NCBI GenBank assembly: GCA_033032865.1
Contig: JAWHQI010000739.1
Coordinates: 186,001 to 250,000 of the forward strand
Direction: 5' to 3'
Length of the DNA: 64,000 nucleotides
Origin: Dactylorhiza incarnata
Taxonomy: Eukaryota > Streptophyta > Magnoliopsida > Asparagales > Orchidaceae
Below the pieces are notes generated by a model. That model saw nothing but the letters and a program-made list of their open reading frames with translations. It did no database searches and had not been told where the DNA came from. Shown piece after piece: positions 44,828 through 57,101 of the stretch. Position 1 is the first letter of the stretch; each line of letters begins with the position of its first letter. Position numbers and translations under genes: made by a program.

Positions 44828-47800
44828 TCAAGGATAGAATCGTTTAAGATCGTCACCGCTCCAAGTACGCGGGATGTCTTCCCCTTCACTGGTGTGGAGA
44901 CGGTAGGCCCCGTTCTTTAATACTTCTTTGATGATAAAAGGTCCTGCCCAATTAGGATCCAGCTTTCCAACATTACCAGACCTGGCTGCAGCATCTACTT
45001 TCTTTAATACCAAGTCACCACTTGCGAACTGCTTTACTCTGACATTCTTGTCAAAATATTTTGCCATTCTCCTTTTAACTTCCTCCCGTCTGATAGTTGC
45101 CTCGTCTTGAAGCTCCTCGATCAGATCCAGACTATACCTCATAGCCTCATCATTTTCATCCATCCATGATTCTCCTCCCTCTTTTGCATACATAACCCTT
45201 GGAGTGACCACTTCAAATTCTACGGGAACAACAGCCTCTGAGCCATGGGATAGTTTGAACGGCGTCTCCCCTGTAGCTGAAGATAGCGTAGTACGAAGAG
45301 TCCAAAGGATGGAAAAAAGCTGGTCCGCCCAATTCCCTTTTTGATTTAAGACCCTTTTCATCAAGAGCTGCCGGATTTGCCTGTTCGCTACTTCCACCTG
45401 ACCATTGGTCCTGGGATGATGTACTGAGGAAAATCGCAGATCAATTCCCGCCTGATCGCAGAAGCTTTTCATCTCAGAATTGTTGAACTGTGGACCGTTA
45501 TCGGTAACAATTGCTAACGGAATTCCATGCCGGCAGATTATTTCCCCCCAGATGAAGTTTTTGACAATTTGAGTTGTTGTTTTCGCCAGCGCTTTTGCCT
45601 CAATTCACTTACTGAAATAGTCGATCATTACAAGGATGAAACGGCGTTGACCGCTGGCGATCGGAAAGGGTCCCATAAGATCCATTCCCCATACTGCAAA
45701 GGGCCACGGCGCGGTTATCGACCTGAGCGACTGAGCAGGCAAATGTTGAAGAGGAGCGAACTTTTGGCACTGGACACATCGCCTGGCAAATGCTTCAGCA
45801 TCTTTCCTCATGGTCGGCCAGAAATATCCCTGCCGCAAGATCCTTTTCTCCAAAGTCTTCGCTCCTGAATGACTACCACACTCTCCTGAATGAATTTCCT
45901 GAAGTATGATCGGAATTTCTTCTTCTGAGACACATCGCGCTGAGGGAGAAATCAGAGTTTTCCTATACAGGACTCCTGCCATCAAGTAGTAGTAGGCTGC
46001 CTTTCTTTTGAATCTATTTCTGTCCCTGATTGATGAATGAAACTCTTCTTTTGACAGAAACAATTCATAGGGGTCTTTCCAGGAAGGATGCTGATCGATC
46101 TGCATGAGCTCCTCTTCCTCTGTCTCATCTATTGCCGGACGAAAGAGTTCTGAGGTCACCCCTCCTGATGGAAGACCAAACTTTGACAATTCATCCGCCT
46201 CTTCATTCTGTGTTCTCGGAATGTGTTCGATAATGAAGGATTTGAATCTCCCAATTTCTTTCTTAGCTAAAAATAGATACTTTCTCAATATCGGTTCTCT
46301 TGTTTCATAATTCCCTAGAACCTGCGAAGCCATCACAAGAGAATCAGTTTTCACATGAACGTGTTCTATCCCAAGCTCCTTCGCGAGTCTCAAGCTGGCC
46401 AAGAATGCTTCGTATTCGGCCTGGTTATTTGTAACTGAAAAGAAGAATTTGATAGCCTGCTCCAGCCTGATGCCATTTGGACTGATCAGAACCACTCCGG
46501 CTCCCACGGAGTTTCTGCCAGAAGCCCCATCCACATAAATGATCCAAGCCAAGGGAGATTGCACTACTTGTTCTGGATTAGACTCCATCGTGTCTACCAA
46601 GAAATCTGCCAATACTTGTGCCTTTATTGCCGTTCTGGGAATGTATAATATTTCGAACTCGCTTAGCTCGATTGCCCATTTGGCCAACCTTCCTGAATGA
46701 TCCGGCTTTTCCAAGATGCTCTTTAGTGGATGGTCCGAGACCACCTGAATGGGATGAGCCTGAAAATAGGGGCGGAGCCTTCGTGATGACATGACCAAAG
46801 CCAAGGCTAATTTCTCCAAGATTGAATATCTAGTTTCCGCATCTTTGAGGATGTGGCTGACATAATATATAGGAAACTGCTTCTTTTTTTCTTCCCGCAC
46901 CAGGACAGAGCTTATCGCATTTGGGCCCACTCCCAAGTATAAGAATAGTGTTTCCCCTTCGCGAGGGCTTTGAAGAAGAGGGGTTGAGGTTAACTGCTTT
47001 TTCAACTGTTCGAAAGCATTATCGCACTCTTCACTCCATTCGAACTTAGATCCTCCCCTAAGTGTTTTGAAAAATGGAGCGCTTTTATCCCCTGACTTGG
47101 AAATGAATCGGCTCAATCCTGCCAACCTCCCCTCAAGTTGCTGCACTTCCTTCGGATTGCGAGGAGGGGTCATGTCTAGGATGGCCTTTACTTTATCTGG
47201 GTTTGGCGCGAGGCCATTAGGAGTGAGAAGGTGTCCCAGAAATTTTCCTTTGTTGGCCCCAAACACACACTTCAAAGGATTTAGTTTTAATTTGAACCTC
47301 CGCAGAGTAGCGAACGTCCCTACGAGGTCTTTCAGATGGATTGAAAAAGTTTTACTTTTTAGAAGAAGATCGTCTACATATACTTCAAGATTTCTCCCTT
47401 TCTGTTTTTTGAATACTGTGTCCATCATCCTCTGATATGTCGCCCCCGCATTTTTGAGCCCGAAGGGCATGACAAGATAACAATAACATCCATCATTGGT
47501 AATGAAGGATGTATGCGGGATATCAGGTTTATGTATCTTAATCTGGTGATAACCAGAAAATGCATCTAGAAAGCTCATGAAATTATATCCTACCGCGGAA
47601 TCTACTAAAACATCTATCCGAGGCAAGGGATAGCAATCTTTGGGGCACGCTTTATTGAGCTTTGTGAAGTCCACGCACATGCGCCACTTCCCACCAGATT
47701 TTGGAACCATTACAATGTTTGACATCCACGTTGGATATTGAATTTCAGAAATAAAACCCGCTTTTAGGAGTTTGGAAACCTCCTCTCTGATGGGTAATGC

Positions 47801-48106
47801 CAGCTTTGTTGCCACCTCCCTCTTCTTTTGTTGGATCGGCTTGAATTCAGGAGAGACGTTGAGGTGATGGCATGCTACGTCTGGATCTACCCCAGGCATG
47901 TCCTCCGCTGACCAGGCGAAGATGTCCAAGTTCTCCAACAGGCAGGAGGTTAGTTGAGCTTTTTCCTCTTCCGGCAGCTCGGCGTTGATGATCAGCTTCT
48001 TCTCTTCCCCTTCAGCAATGGGGACTTCTTGGATCTCCTGGGCAGGTTCCAGGTAAACTCCTTTCCGCTCTGTGCTTTCTTTGATTTCCTCAGGGAGCTT
48101 GGACAC
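44828..48106 (-). pseudogene. pol: pol of element C: RT, two RNase H domains, integrase; one internal TGA
   Basis: In frame with gag-protease upstream. Counting from 48106: RT motifs (RMCVDFTKLNKACPKDCYPL, then YVDD near residue 243, plus 47369-47380); first RNase H/connection domain (~390-500); second RNase H from YVDGASGRNS (~520) through EHIPRTQNEEADELSKF; integrase zinc region (~735-775, H-H-C-C); integrase core with GMDLMGPFP, TDNGPQFNN (plus ~45490) and a glutamate in NGQVEVAN. A TGA at 45605-45607 replaces the tryptophan codon after DYFSK (A keeps TGG), truncating the integrase core; the same frame stays open to PNWAGPF...DDLKRFYP at 44828. It makes cDNA and integrates it when intact. 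Confidence 0.92.
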
Positions 48107-50446
48107 CTAGTAGATGTCATTCTGAGCCTTGTGAAGTGGTGCCTCGGTGATCACATTAACTGTCTTTACATAGCATTCGCGAGCAACCCTTGGATCACTC
48201 CGGATCCGATATTGACGCCCCTCAGCGGCGAACTTCAAGGCCAAATGGAAAGTAGATACTGCCGCTCTGTAAGCGTTCAGAATTGGCCTTCCGAAAATTG
48301 AACAGTAGCTGCTTGGGGCTTCCACCACCACGAAGTTTATCAGCTTTGTTATACCTCCCAGCGATACCAAAAGCTTTACGCACCCCTCTACTTCCTTCTT
48401 CTCTCCCGAGAAGCCATAGAGGGGCCCTTCCGTGGAGAGTAAAGACTTTCCAGTTTTAAGGGCTTCGAATGTTTCACGGAAAATGAGATTAACTAAGCTG
48501 CCGGTATCAATCAGAATTTTGTGCACGGTGTAGTTTTCAATAACCGCCTTTATCACCACTGCATCATCAAAAGGATTTGCATTTGGGGAAAGATCTTCTT
48601 GGCCGAAGGTAACGACCGCCCTTTCTGGAGTAGAAGTGGAGGCGACTGCCACTTCTTGCTTTGTAACTCTCCCGATGCTGGATTTCCGAGAAGATTCTAC
48701 TCCTGCCCCACCATGAATGCAATAGACGTTGCCAAGAGGGCCAACGTCATTCACCTCTATACACTCGGTTGTGGGATGTATATCCCCATAGCAACCTGCC
48801 TCTTCCACATCAGCACACTCCCAGGTCACTTCGACCACTTCCTTCTTCTTCTCGGTTCGCGGCTCAACCGGGGTTTCTTGCCGAATCAACCCTCGGAGCT
48901 TCCCCTCTTTCAGGAGCTTCTCTATCAACCACCGGAGGGCCCGGCAATCCTCAGTCTGATGCCCTTCCTCTTTATGATATTCACAATAAAAGTTAGGGTT
49001 CCGGTTGCGAACTTCTGATTTCAAGGGAGGAGGCCTCTTGAAGTCAGGCCTCTTTTGGAGAATCTGCACGACCTCGTTCATGGTGACGTTGAGAGGGGTG
49101 AAGGACTCCTGAGATTCATCATATCGGATGGATGAGATAGTTGGGGATGGTTGTGCGATGTACTGCGGCAGATACACAGGCATTATTTGCGGAGCTCCCA
49201 TGGGTTGAGTGGGTGCGATGGCCAACGGCGGTTTCTGATCTTGAAACCGTTGATGGCCGAGGTATGGTTGTTTAGGCTTAAGATTCCTCCCCCTCTGAGC
49301 CCGGGGTTCGAAATCAGGCCGAGATGGATGATTGTAACGTTGCTGATGAGTTGATGCGGGATTAAACTGATCGTTATTGCTGAGCAATTTGGCAACATAA
49401 CCAGGATTAGTCTTTTCTCCCCTGATAAATTTGTTAGCCAGACTAATCATCTCCTGGTATGTTTTTGGCTCCCTGATTTGAGCTTCAAATTTCAGCGGCC
49501 CCTCCCTAAGGCCATGCATCAGAGCGACCCTATATAACTCTGGATCGACGTTTTGCACCTCCATTATCTCCCTTTGGAAACGGTCAACGAAGCGGGCCCA
49601 CGTTTCGTTTTCCTGCTGCCGTATCTCAAATAGGGCTGCCGGACCGTTCTTCCTCTTTTTCGAGGTAGAGAATCGAAGCAGAAATTCTCTACGCAGTTCT
49701 GCAAAACATCTAATGGATCGAGGATGCAATCCATAGAACCATTCTCTGGCTTGTCCATCGAAGGACGTCACCAGGAGCTTACACTTAGTTGCATCGGTGA
49801 TGGTCCTCAGAGCAACAGCCGATTCAAACGCTTGGAGATGAATTGCCGGATCGGACTCCCCACCATATGTTGATAAGCGTGGTTCTCGAAAGTTATTCGG
49901 AGCCGGCTCTCCCCGGATCTCATGCGTGAAGGGAGAACTCTCCTCGGCATCCTCATATAGAGAAAAAGCAGGGTGGTAGGGGATCTCTGCTGTGGTCATT
50001 TGCGGACAGGCCGCCTGATAGGAGCGGGCAGGTGCTCCGGCCGGGTAGGACTGGTAGGCGGCGACCTCAGGCGGATAGGAAAAGCGAGCGGCCTGAGAAG
50101 CCGCCCCCTGGAAGTCAAGGACTCGAGCCGGCATACAGCGCGCGGCCTCTTGGTAGAAATTCTGCCGATCCGCAGAACCTTCTGGTGGCGGTTGGGAGTG
50201 AGCGACCTGCGCAAATGGGTATGGAGGTGGAGGAGGTAGAACAGGGGTCATGGCCGGGTTAACCCCGACCTGTTGGGGGGCTAACCGCTTGGTTAGCAGA
50301 GCTAGAGCCTGACTGATCGCGTCCAGACGCTGATCAGTTGCTTTCTGAGCCTGGTCGGCTTCTCTCTTAGTTTGCTCCAGAGCCTCCCACAGGGAGTCAT
50401 CGCTATGATCGGACCGGTCTCTTGGAGGGAACTGGCGGTCTGACAT
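48107..50446 (-). CDS. gag: gag-protease of element C (779 codons)
   Basis: The start is the ATG at 50446 (MSDRQFPPRD), chosen because A and D start identically and the upstream extension lies in the LTR and leader. Order: N-terminal helix with a heptad-like pattern (~15-50), a Pro-rich linker (LPPPPPYP), a capsid-like core around ~190-360 (WFYGLHPRSIR at ~235), a zinc-knuckle variant C-x2-H-x4-H-x4-C at ~485-498 (second Cys replaced by His), then aspartic protease with LIDTGS near 644 and IFGRP. It ends in a TAG at 48107-48109. At the aligned position A has GAG (Glu), so the stop looks like a recent nonsense mutation rather than a designed readthrough site. Confidence 0.92.
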   Translation of the reverse strand: MSDRQFPPRDRSDHSDDSLWEALEQTKREADQAQKATDQRLDAISQALALLTKRLAPQQVGVNPAMTPVLPPPPPYPFAQVAHSQPPPEGSADRQNFYQEAARCMPARVLDFQGAASQAARFSYPPEVAAYQSYPAGAPARSYQAACPQMTTAEIPYHPAFSLYEDAEESSPFTHEIRGEPAPNNFREPRLSTYGGESDPAIHLQAFESAVALRTITDATKCKLLVTSFDGQAREWFYGLHPRSIRCFAELRREFLLRFSTSKKRKNGPAALFEIRQQENETWARFVDRFQREIMEVQNVDPELYRVALMHGLREGPLKFEAQIREPKTYQEMISLANKFIRGEKTNPGYVAKLLSNNDQFNPASTHQQRYNHPSRPDFEPRAQRGRNLKPKQPYLGHQRFQDQKPPLAIAPTQPMGAPQIMPVYLPQYIAQPSPTISSIRYDESQESFTPLNVTMNEVVQILQKRPDFKRPPPLKSEVRNRNPNFYCEYHKEEGHQTEDCRALRWLIEKLLKEGKLRGLIRQETPVEPRTEKKKEVVEVTWECADVEEAGCYGDIHPTTECIEVNDVGPLGNVYCIHGGAGVESSRKSSIGRVTKQEVAVASTSTPERAVVTFGQEDLSPNANPFDDAVVIKAVIENYTVHKILIDTGSLVNLIFRETFEALKTGKSLLSTEGPLYGFSGEKKEVEGCVKLLVSLGGITKLINFVVVEAPSSYCSIFGRPILNAYRAAVSTFHLALKFAAEGRQYRIRSDPRVARECYVKTVNVITEAPLHKAQNDIY

Positions 50447-50497
50447 TCTGAACCAAAGATTTCGCTGACAGTCCGCGATCTGAAGGTCGCGTGTTTC
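50447..50497 (-). other. Element C leader / presumed primer-binding region
   Basis: 51 nt between LTR and gag ATG. In sense it begins gaaacacgcgaccttcagat, as in A and B, with no TGG. Confidence 0.55.
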
Positions 50498-51092
50498 TGT
50501 TCGATTCAAAAGTGCGCTCACGAAGAAAATCGAGGGCTGCGGATTATCGGTTACTATTTGGTTAGAGAATTTAGACCGCTAGCAGCGGTCGAGGCCGGAC
50601 TTCGCCCGCCGCGGCAAATGCCACTCTTGCGACGGGCTTTCCTTTGATTGAAAAGTAGCGGTTACAAGTGCAGGAAAGCAGAAGCCGGCCGGTCAAACAG
50701 TTCGCGAGACCAGAAACTCGAGACCGGAGCTTCGACAAGCGAGCTCTTCGATTCGAGTGTGTGTGTCTTGTGAACAGTGCCGCCCCCTATTTATAGGCTT
50801 GGGGGCCTGCCCGAATGGGCAGGGATAAAATAACCTCCTGCCCGGGTACAGGAGAAACGGGCAGGCGGTGACGGGATGCATAAAGAAGAAAAAAAGAAAG
50901 AGGCCGCGCGACCTGACGGCCTGCCTTCCCTACCCGTCTGACTTGAGGCTGAGGATACCGGGACTAAGTCAATGATGCGGACCGAGCGGCTTGGAGATTG
51001 AGGCCGCGGTCTGCCTTCTGGTCATGACTTAGCCGTTTTTCACAAGGTAACTCGGATAGCCTTTGATCTGGAGCCCCGGCTTGTTCTTCGGG
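50498..51092 (-). repeat. Truncated 5' LTR of element C (595 of 837 bp)
   Basis: It aligns without gaps to 37540-38134 at an offset of 12,958. It stops at ttgttcttcggg, after which satellite (gctaaatacattattac) begins. The missing ~240 bp are the outer U3 end. The TATA box (plus 50788-50795) remains. Confidence 0.93.
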
Positions 51093-54000
51093 CTAAATAC
51101 ATTATTACAAACCCGCTGTATATTGACCACTAAACAAACTGGATGGGTAAAATTTGCTCTCCATTGGATGCAGGGCTCCGAGCTCTTTCCAAAAATGTGT
51201 TGTGCACAAAAATCGGACAACCAGATCAAAAGTAATGGCTGTTACAGTTTATGTGTCAAGAGGAGCCCTCGTCACCATTGCAATGCCCTGTATATTGACC
51301 ACTAAAATGAGCTGTAAGGGTTTATAATTGTGCTCCATTGGATGTATGCCTCCGAGCATATTCCGAAAAGGTGATGTGGGCAAAAATCAAACATACAAAT
51401 CAAAAGTTATGCCTGTTAGAAGTTTAGGTGTCATTTGGAGCGAAATTTCGCATTACCGCTGCAACGCTCAAAATATTGACAACTAAATGAACTGGAATAG
51501 GTAAAACTTGTGCTCCAATGACTGTAGTGCTACGAGCTCATTTCGAAAAGGTGTTGTGTGGTCAAATCAGGCAACCGGATCAAAAGTTGTTGCGGTTTAA
51601 TGTTTGAGTGTCATTTGGAGCTAAATCTCTCATGTTTCCCTACAACCCACTGTAGATCAACTGCAAACGAACTGGAATGGGTAAAACTTATTGTCCAATG
51701 GATGCAGGGCTCCGATCTCATTCTGAAAAGGCATTGTGGGCAAAATAAGACAACCGGATCAAAAGTTATGGATGTTTGAAGTTTAGGTGCCAATTGGAGC
51801 AAACTCCCTCATTTCTACTGCAATCCAATATACGTCGACCACTAAATGAACTTGATCGAGTAAATCCTGTTCTCCTTAGGATGTATGGCTCTGAGCTCTT
51901 TCCGAAAAGGTGTTTTGTGCAAAATCCGGACATTCGAATCTAAAGTTATAACTGTTTGCCGTTTAGGTGTCAGTTGGAGCTAAATCCTATATTACCACTT
52001 CAACTCAATGTATATCGACCACTAAATGAACTACATTGGGTAAAACTTGCTCTCCATTGAATGTAAGGCTCAGAGCTCATTTCGAAGAGGTGTTGTGGGC
52101 TAAACTCACACAACCTGATCAAAAGTTATGGTTGTTTGAAGCTTAGGTGTCAGGAGCTACATTTTGCATTGACAATGCAACCCGCTCAATATAAACAACT
52201 AAATGAACTGTAATTTGTAAAACTTTAGCTTCAATGAATGTATGGCTCCGATATCATTCCTAAATGGTGTTGTATGGTGTAAAATCAGGCAACCGGATCA
52301 AAAATTATTATTGTTTAAAGTTTGAGTGTCATTTGGAGCTAAATCTCTCACTTTCACTACAAACCGCATCTAAAATTCTTTCATTTTGAAATTTATGTGT
52401 CATTTGGAGCTAAATCTCGCATTACCACTACAACCCACTGTATATCGACCTCTAAACGACCTTGAATGGGTTAAATTCGTTCTCCATTGGATTTTGCGCT
52501 CCGATCTCATTACGAAAAGGTATTGTGGGCGAAAATCAGACAACCAGATAAAAAGTTATGCATCTTTAAAGCTTAGGTCTGCTTTCGAGCTAAATACATT
52601 ATTACAAACCCGCTGTATATTGACCACTAAACAAACTGGATGGGTAAAATTTGCTCTGCATTGGATGCAGGGCTACGGTCTCTTTCCAAAAAGGTGTTGT
52701 GCGCAAAAATTGGTTAACCAAATCAAAAGTTATGGCTGTTACAGTTTATGTGTCAAGAGGAGTCCTCATCACCATTGCAACCCCCTGTATATTGACCACT
52801 AAAATGAGCTGGAAGGGTTTATAATTGTGCTCCATTGGATGTATGCCTCCGAGCATATTCCGAAAAGGTGATGTGGGCAAAAATCAAACATACAAATCAA
52901 AAGTTATGCATGTTAGAAGTTTAGGTGTCATTTGGAGCGAAATTTCACATTACCGCTGCAACGCTCTAAATATTGACAACTAAATGAACTGGAATGGGTA
53001 AAACTTGTGCTCCAATGAATGTAGTGCTACGAGCTCATTTCGAAAAGGTGTTGTGTGGTCAAATCAACAACCAGATCAAAAGTTGTTGCGGTTTAATGTT
53101 TGAGTGTCATTTGGAGCTAAATCTCTCATGTTTCCCTACAACCAACTGTAGATCAATCGCATACGAACTGGAATGGGTAAAACTTGTTGTCCAATGGATG
53201 CAGGGCTCCGATCTCATTCTGAAAAGGCGTTGTGGGCAAAAATCAGACAACCGGATCAAAAGTTATGGATGTTTGAAGTTTAGGTGCCAATTGGAGCAAA
53301 CTCCCTCATTTCTACTGCAATCCACTATACGTCGACCACTAATTGAACCTGATCGAGTAACTCCTATTCTCCTTAGGATGTATGGCTCTGAGCTCTTTCC
53401 GAAAAGGTGTTTTGTGCAAAATCCGGACATCCGGATCTAGAGTTATAGCTGTTTGCAGTTTAGGTGTCAGTTGGAGCTAAATCCCACATTACCACTTCAA
53501 TTCAATGTATATCGACCACTAAATGAACTACATTGGGTAAAACTTGCTCTCCATTGAATGTAGGGCTCAGAGCTCATTTCGAAGAGGTGTTGTGGGCAAA
53601 ACTCACACAACTGATCAAAAGTTATGGTTGTTTGAAGATTAGGAGTCATTTGGAGCTACATTTTGCATTGACAGTGCAATCCGCTCAATATAGATAACTA
53701 AATGAACTGTAATGGGTAAAACTTGTATTTCAATGAATGTAGGGCTCCGATATCATTCCTAAATGGTGTTGTATGGGGTACAATCAGGCAACCGGATCAA
53801 AAGTTATTGCTGTTTAAAGTTTGAGTGTCGTTTGCAGCTAAATCTCTCACTTTCACTACAAACCGCATCTAAAATTCTTTCATTTTGAAATTTATGTGTC
53901 ATTTGGAGCTAAATCTCGCATTACCACTACAACCCACTGTATATCGACCTATAAACGACCTTGAATGGGTTAAATTCGTTCTCCATTAGATTTTGGGCTC

Positions 54001-56034
54001 CGATCTCATTACGAAAAGGTATTGTGGGCGAAAATCGGACAACCGGATAAAAAAGTTATGGATCTTTAATGCTTAGGTCTCCTTTCGAGCTAAATACATT
54101 ATTACAAACCCGCTGTATATTGACCACTAAACAAACTTGATGGGAAAAATTTGCTCTCCATTGGATGCAGGGCTCCGAGCTCTTTGCAAAAAGGTGTTGT
54201 GCGCAAAAATCGGACAACCAGATCAATAGTTATGGCTGTTACAGTTTATGTGTCAAGAGGAGCCCTCGTCACCATTGCAACCCCCTGTATATTGACCACT
54301 AAAATGAGCTGTAAGGGTTTATAATTGTGCTCCATTGGATGTATGCCTCCGAACATATTCTGAAAAGGTGATGTGGGCAAAAATCAAACATACAAAACAA
54401 AAGTTATGCATGTTAGAAGTTTAGGTGTCATTTGGAGCGAAATTTCGCATTACCGCTGCAACGCTCTAAATATTGATAACTAAATGAACTGCAATGGGTA
54501 AAACTTGTGCTCCAATGAATGTAGTGCTACGAGCTCATTTCGAAAAGGTGTTGTGTGGTCAAATCAGGCAACCGGATCAAAAGTTGTTGCGGTTTAATGT
54601 TTGAGTGTCATTTGGAGCTAAATCTCTCATGTTTCCCTACAACCCACTGTAGATCAACCGCAAATGAACTGGAATGGGTAAAACTTATTGTCCAATGGAT
54701 GCAGGGCTCCGATCTCATTCTGAAAAGGCATTGTGGGCAAAATAAGACAACCGGATCAAAAGTTATGGATGTTTGAAGTTTAGGTGCCAATTGGAGCAAA
54801 CTCCCTCATTTCTACTGCAATCCAATATACGTCGACCACTAAATGAACTTGATCGAGTAAATCCTGTTCTCCTTAGGATGTATGGCTCTGAGCTCTTTCC
54901 GAAAAGGTGTTGTGTGGTCAAATCAGGCAACCGGATCAAAAGTTGTTGCGGATTAATGTTTTAGGGTCATTTGCAGCTAAATCTCTCATGTTTCCCTACA
55001 ACCAACTGTAGATAAACCGCAAACGAATTGGAATGGGTAAAACTTGTTGTCCAATGGATGCAGGGCTCCGATCTCATTCTGAAAAGGCGTTGTGGGCAAA
55101 AATCAGACAACCGGATCAAAAGTTATGGATTTTTGAAGTTTAGGTGCCAATTGGAGCAAACTCCCTCATTTCTACTGCAATCCACTATACGTCGACCACT
55201 AAATGAACTTGATCGAGTAAATCCTATTCTCCTTAGGATGTATGGCTCTGAGCTCTTTCCGAAAAGGTGTTTTGTGCAAAATTCGGACATCCGGATCTAA
55301 AGTTATAGTTGTTTGCAGTTTAGGTGTCAGTTGGAGCTAAATCCCACATTACCACTTCAACTCAATGTATATGGACCACTAAATGAACTACATTGGGTAA
55401 AACTTGCTCTCCATTGAATGTAGGGCTCAGAGCTCATTTTGAAGAGGTGTTGTGGGCAAAACTCACACAACCTGATCAAAAGTTATGGTTGTTTGAAGTT
55501 TAGGTGTCATCTGGAGCTACATTTTGCATTGACAGTGCAACCCGCTCAATATAGACAACTAAATGAACTGTAATGGGTAAAACTTGTGCTTCCATGAATG
55601 AAGGGCTCCGATATCATTCCTAATGGTGTTGTATGGGGTAAAATCAGGCAACCGGATCAAAAATTATTGCTGTTTAAAGTTTGAGTGTAATTTGGAGCTA
55701 AATCTCTCACTTTCACTACAAACCGCATCTAAAATTCTTTCATTTTGAAATTTATGTGTCATTTGGAGCTAAATCTCGCAATACCACTACAACCCACTGT
55801 ATATCGACCTCTAAATGACCTAGAATGAGTTAAATTCGTTCTCCATTGGATTTTCGGCTCCGATCTCATTACGAAAAGGTATTTTGGGCGAAAATCGGAC
55901 AACCGGATAAAAAGTTATGGATCTTTAAAGCTTAGGTCTCCTTTTGAGCTAAATACATTATTACAAACCTGCTGTATATTGACCACTAAACAAACTGGAT
56001 GGGTAAAATTTGCTCTCCATTGGATGCAGGGCTC
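51093..56034. repeat. Satellite block S3
   Basis: Anchors at 52386, 53885 and 55745 (steps 1499 and 1860). The 1860 step is one higher-order unit plus exactly two monomers (360 bp); at about 54896-54910 one monomer type switches to another (ctctttccgaaaaggtgttg runs into tgtggtcaaatcaggcaacc), as expected from unequal exchange. At its left edge the higher-order phase does not match block S2, so about 325 bp (plus any whole units) were lost with the end of element C. Confidence 0.93.
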
Positions 56035-57101
56035 TGTTGACCCAGAAATCGGCGATCCTACCCTGGGAGGCCTCTTTTGCTACATTTTTGCAGATTATGC
56101 GCCCGGGAAGGATCAGACCTCACGCGAAGGCACTTTTTACACCCGAAGTGGTAAGAAGGGGCAGCCTCATCCTTCAAACCGGCCAAGTGGGGGGCCTCTC
56201 CATTCAAACCGCCCAAGTGGGGCGGCCTCTCCATTCAAGTCGCCCAGGTGGGGCTGCTTCTCCCTTCAAGTCGCCCAGGTGGGTCGGCCTCCTCCTTCAG
56301 TCCGTGCGGGTAGGCGGCATCCTCCTTCAGTCCGCGCGGGTAGGCGGCCTCCTCCTTCAGTACGCGCGGTTAGGCGGCCTCCTCCTTCAGTCCGCGCGGG
56401 TAGGCGGCCTCTTCCTTCAGACCGCGCGGGTAGTCGACCTCCTCCTTCAGTCCGCGCGGGTAGCCGGCCTCCTCCTTCAGTCCGCGCGGGTAGGCGGTCT
56501 CCTCCTTCAGTCCGCGGGGGTAGGCGGCCTCCTCCTTCAGACCGCGCGGGTAGAACTCCAGTCACCGGCTAGCGCGGACTGAAGGAGGCGGCCTCTTCCT
56601 TCAGACCGGCTAGCGGTGACGACATCGACCCAGAGCCTATAAATAGGACAAAACCGACCAAGTGGGGGGACAAAACCGGCGGCTAGAAATAGTCAGACCA
56701 CACCAAGCTGCGACCTGTCCGGGCGACCTGTCCGGGCGACCTATCCGGGCGACCTCTACGAACAGGCCGGGCGGCCTCGGCGACTAGTCCGGGCGACCTC
56801 GGCAAACAGCCCGTGCGGCTTACTCTTTTCTTACCCGCAACTCTCTTGTATTTTCTCTTGTTTCCATGTACTAAGCACAACAAGCTGTAATACAGATTAT
56901 TAAATAAAGGGAAAGCCCGTCGCAGGAGTGGCATTTGCCGCGGCAGGCGAATTCTGGCCCGCCGCAAGCTAGCGGCCCTCTCTTCTTCTCTCTCACTCAG
57001 CTCTTCATTTGCGACTCAAGTAACCAGCTACTCGGCCACTACCCCCTCTCTTTCCTCTGGGATTGAGCGTCGAGGGCGTGGGGACAATTTTGGATTCAAT
57101 A
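56035..57101 (+). mobile_element. Solo LTR 1 (1,067 bp), element-B-related family
   Basis: It begins TGTTGACCCAGAAATCGGCG and ends TTTTGGATTCAATA, flanked by GGCTC at 56030-56034 and 57102-57106. In the same orientation element B's LTR begins TGTTTACCCAGAAAACGGCG and ends TTTTGGATTCAACA, so the families are related. TATA box at 56638-56645, AATAAA at about 56903. It carries a ~30-bp array (about ten units containing cctccttcagtccgcgcggg) at 56275-56560. Anchors 55745 and 58317 are 2,572 bp apart = 1,500 + 1,067 + 5, confirming a solo LTR with duplication. Confidence 0.94.

Larger units (their letters stand above)
37540..51092 (-). mobile_element. Element C: young, nearly intact Tat-type retrotransposon with truncated 5' LTR
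   Basis: On the minus strand: truncated 5' LTR (51092-50498), gag-protease, pol, hairpin array, antisense genes aORF2 and aORF1 (on the plus strand), purine tract, and full 3' LTR (38376-37540). Over the 595 bp that both LTRs share I count about four mismatches, pointing to a recent insertion. Gag-pol is one continuous frame with two nonsense codons. There is no target duplication because the outer end of the 5' LTR and adjoining satellite are gone. The organisation matches A part by part. Confidence 0.93.

Noticed and set aside
48100..48115. TAG between gag-protease and pol of element C as a programmed readthrough site
   Set aside because: The aligned codon in A is GAG, the downstream context (gtgtcc) is not a known readthrough context, and a second plain nonsense codon exists in pol.
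55979..56582. Two ~190-200-codon frames in solo LTR 1 (and the same in solo LTR 2)
   Set aside because: They begin in satellite, cross the LTR boundary and consist of a ~30-bp repeat translated in two frames.
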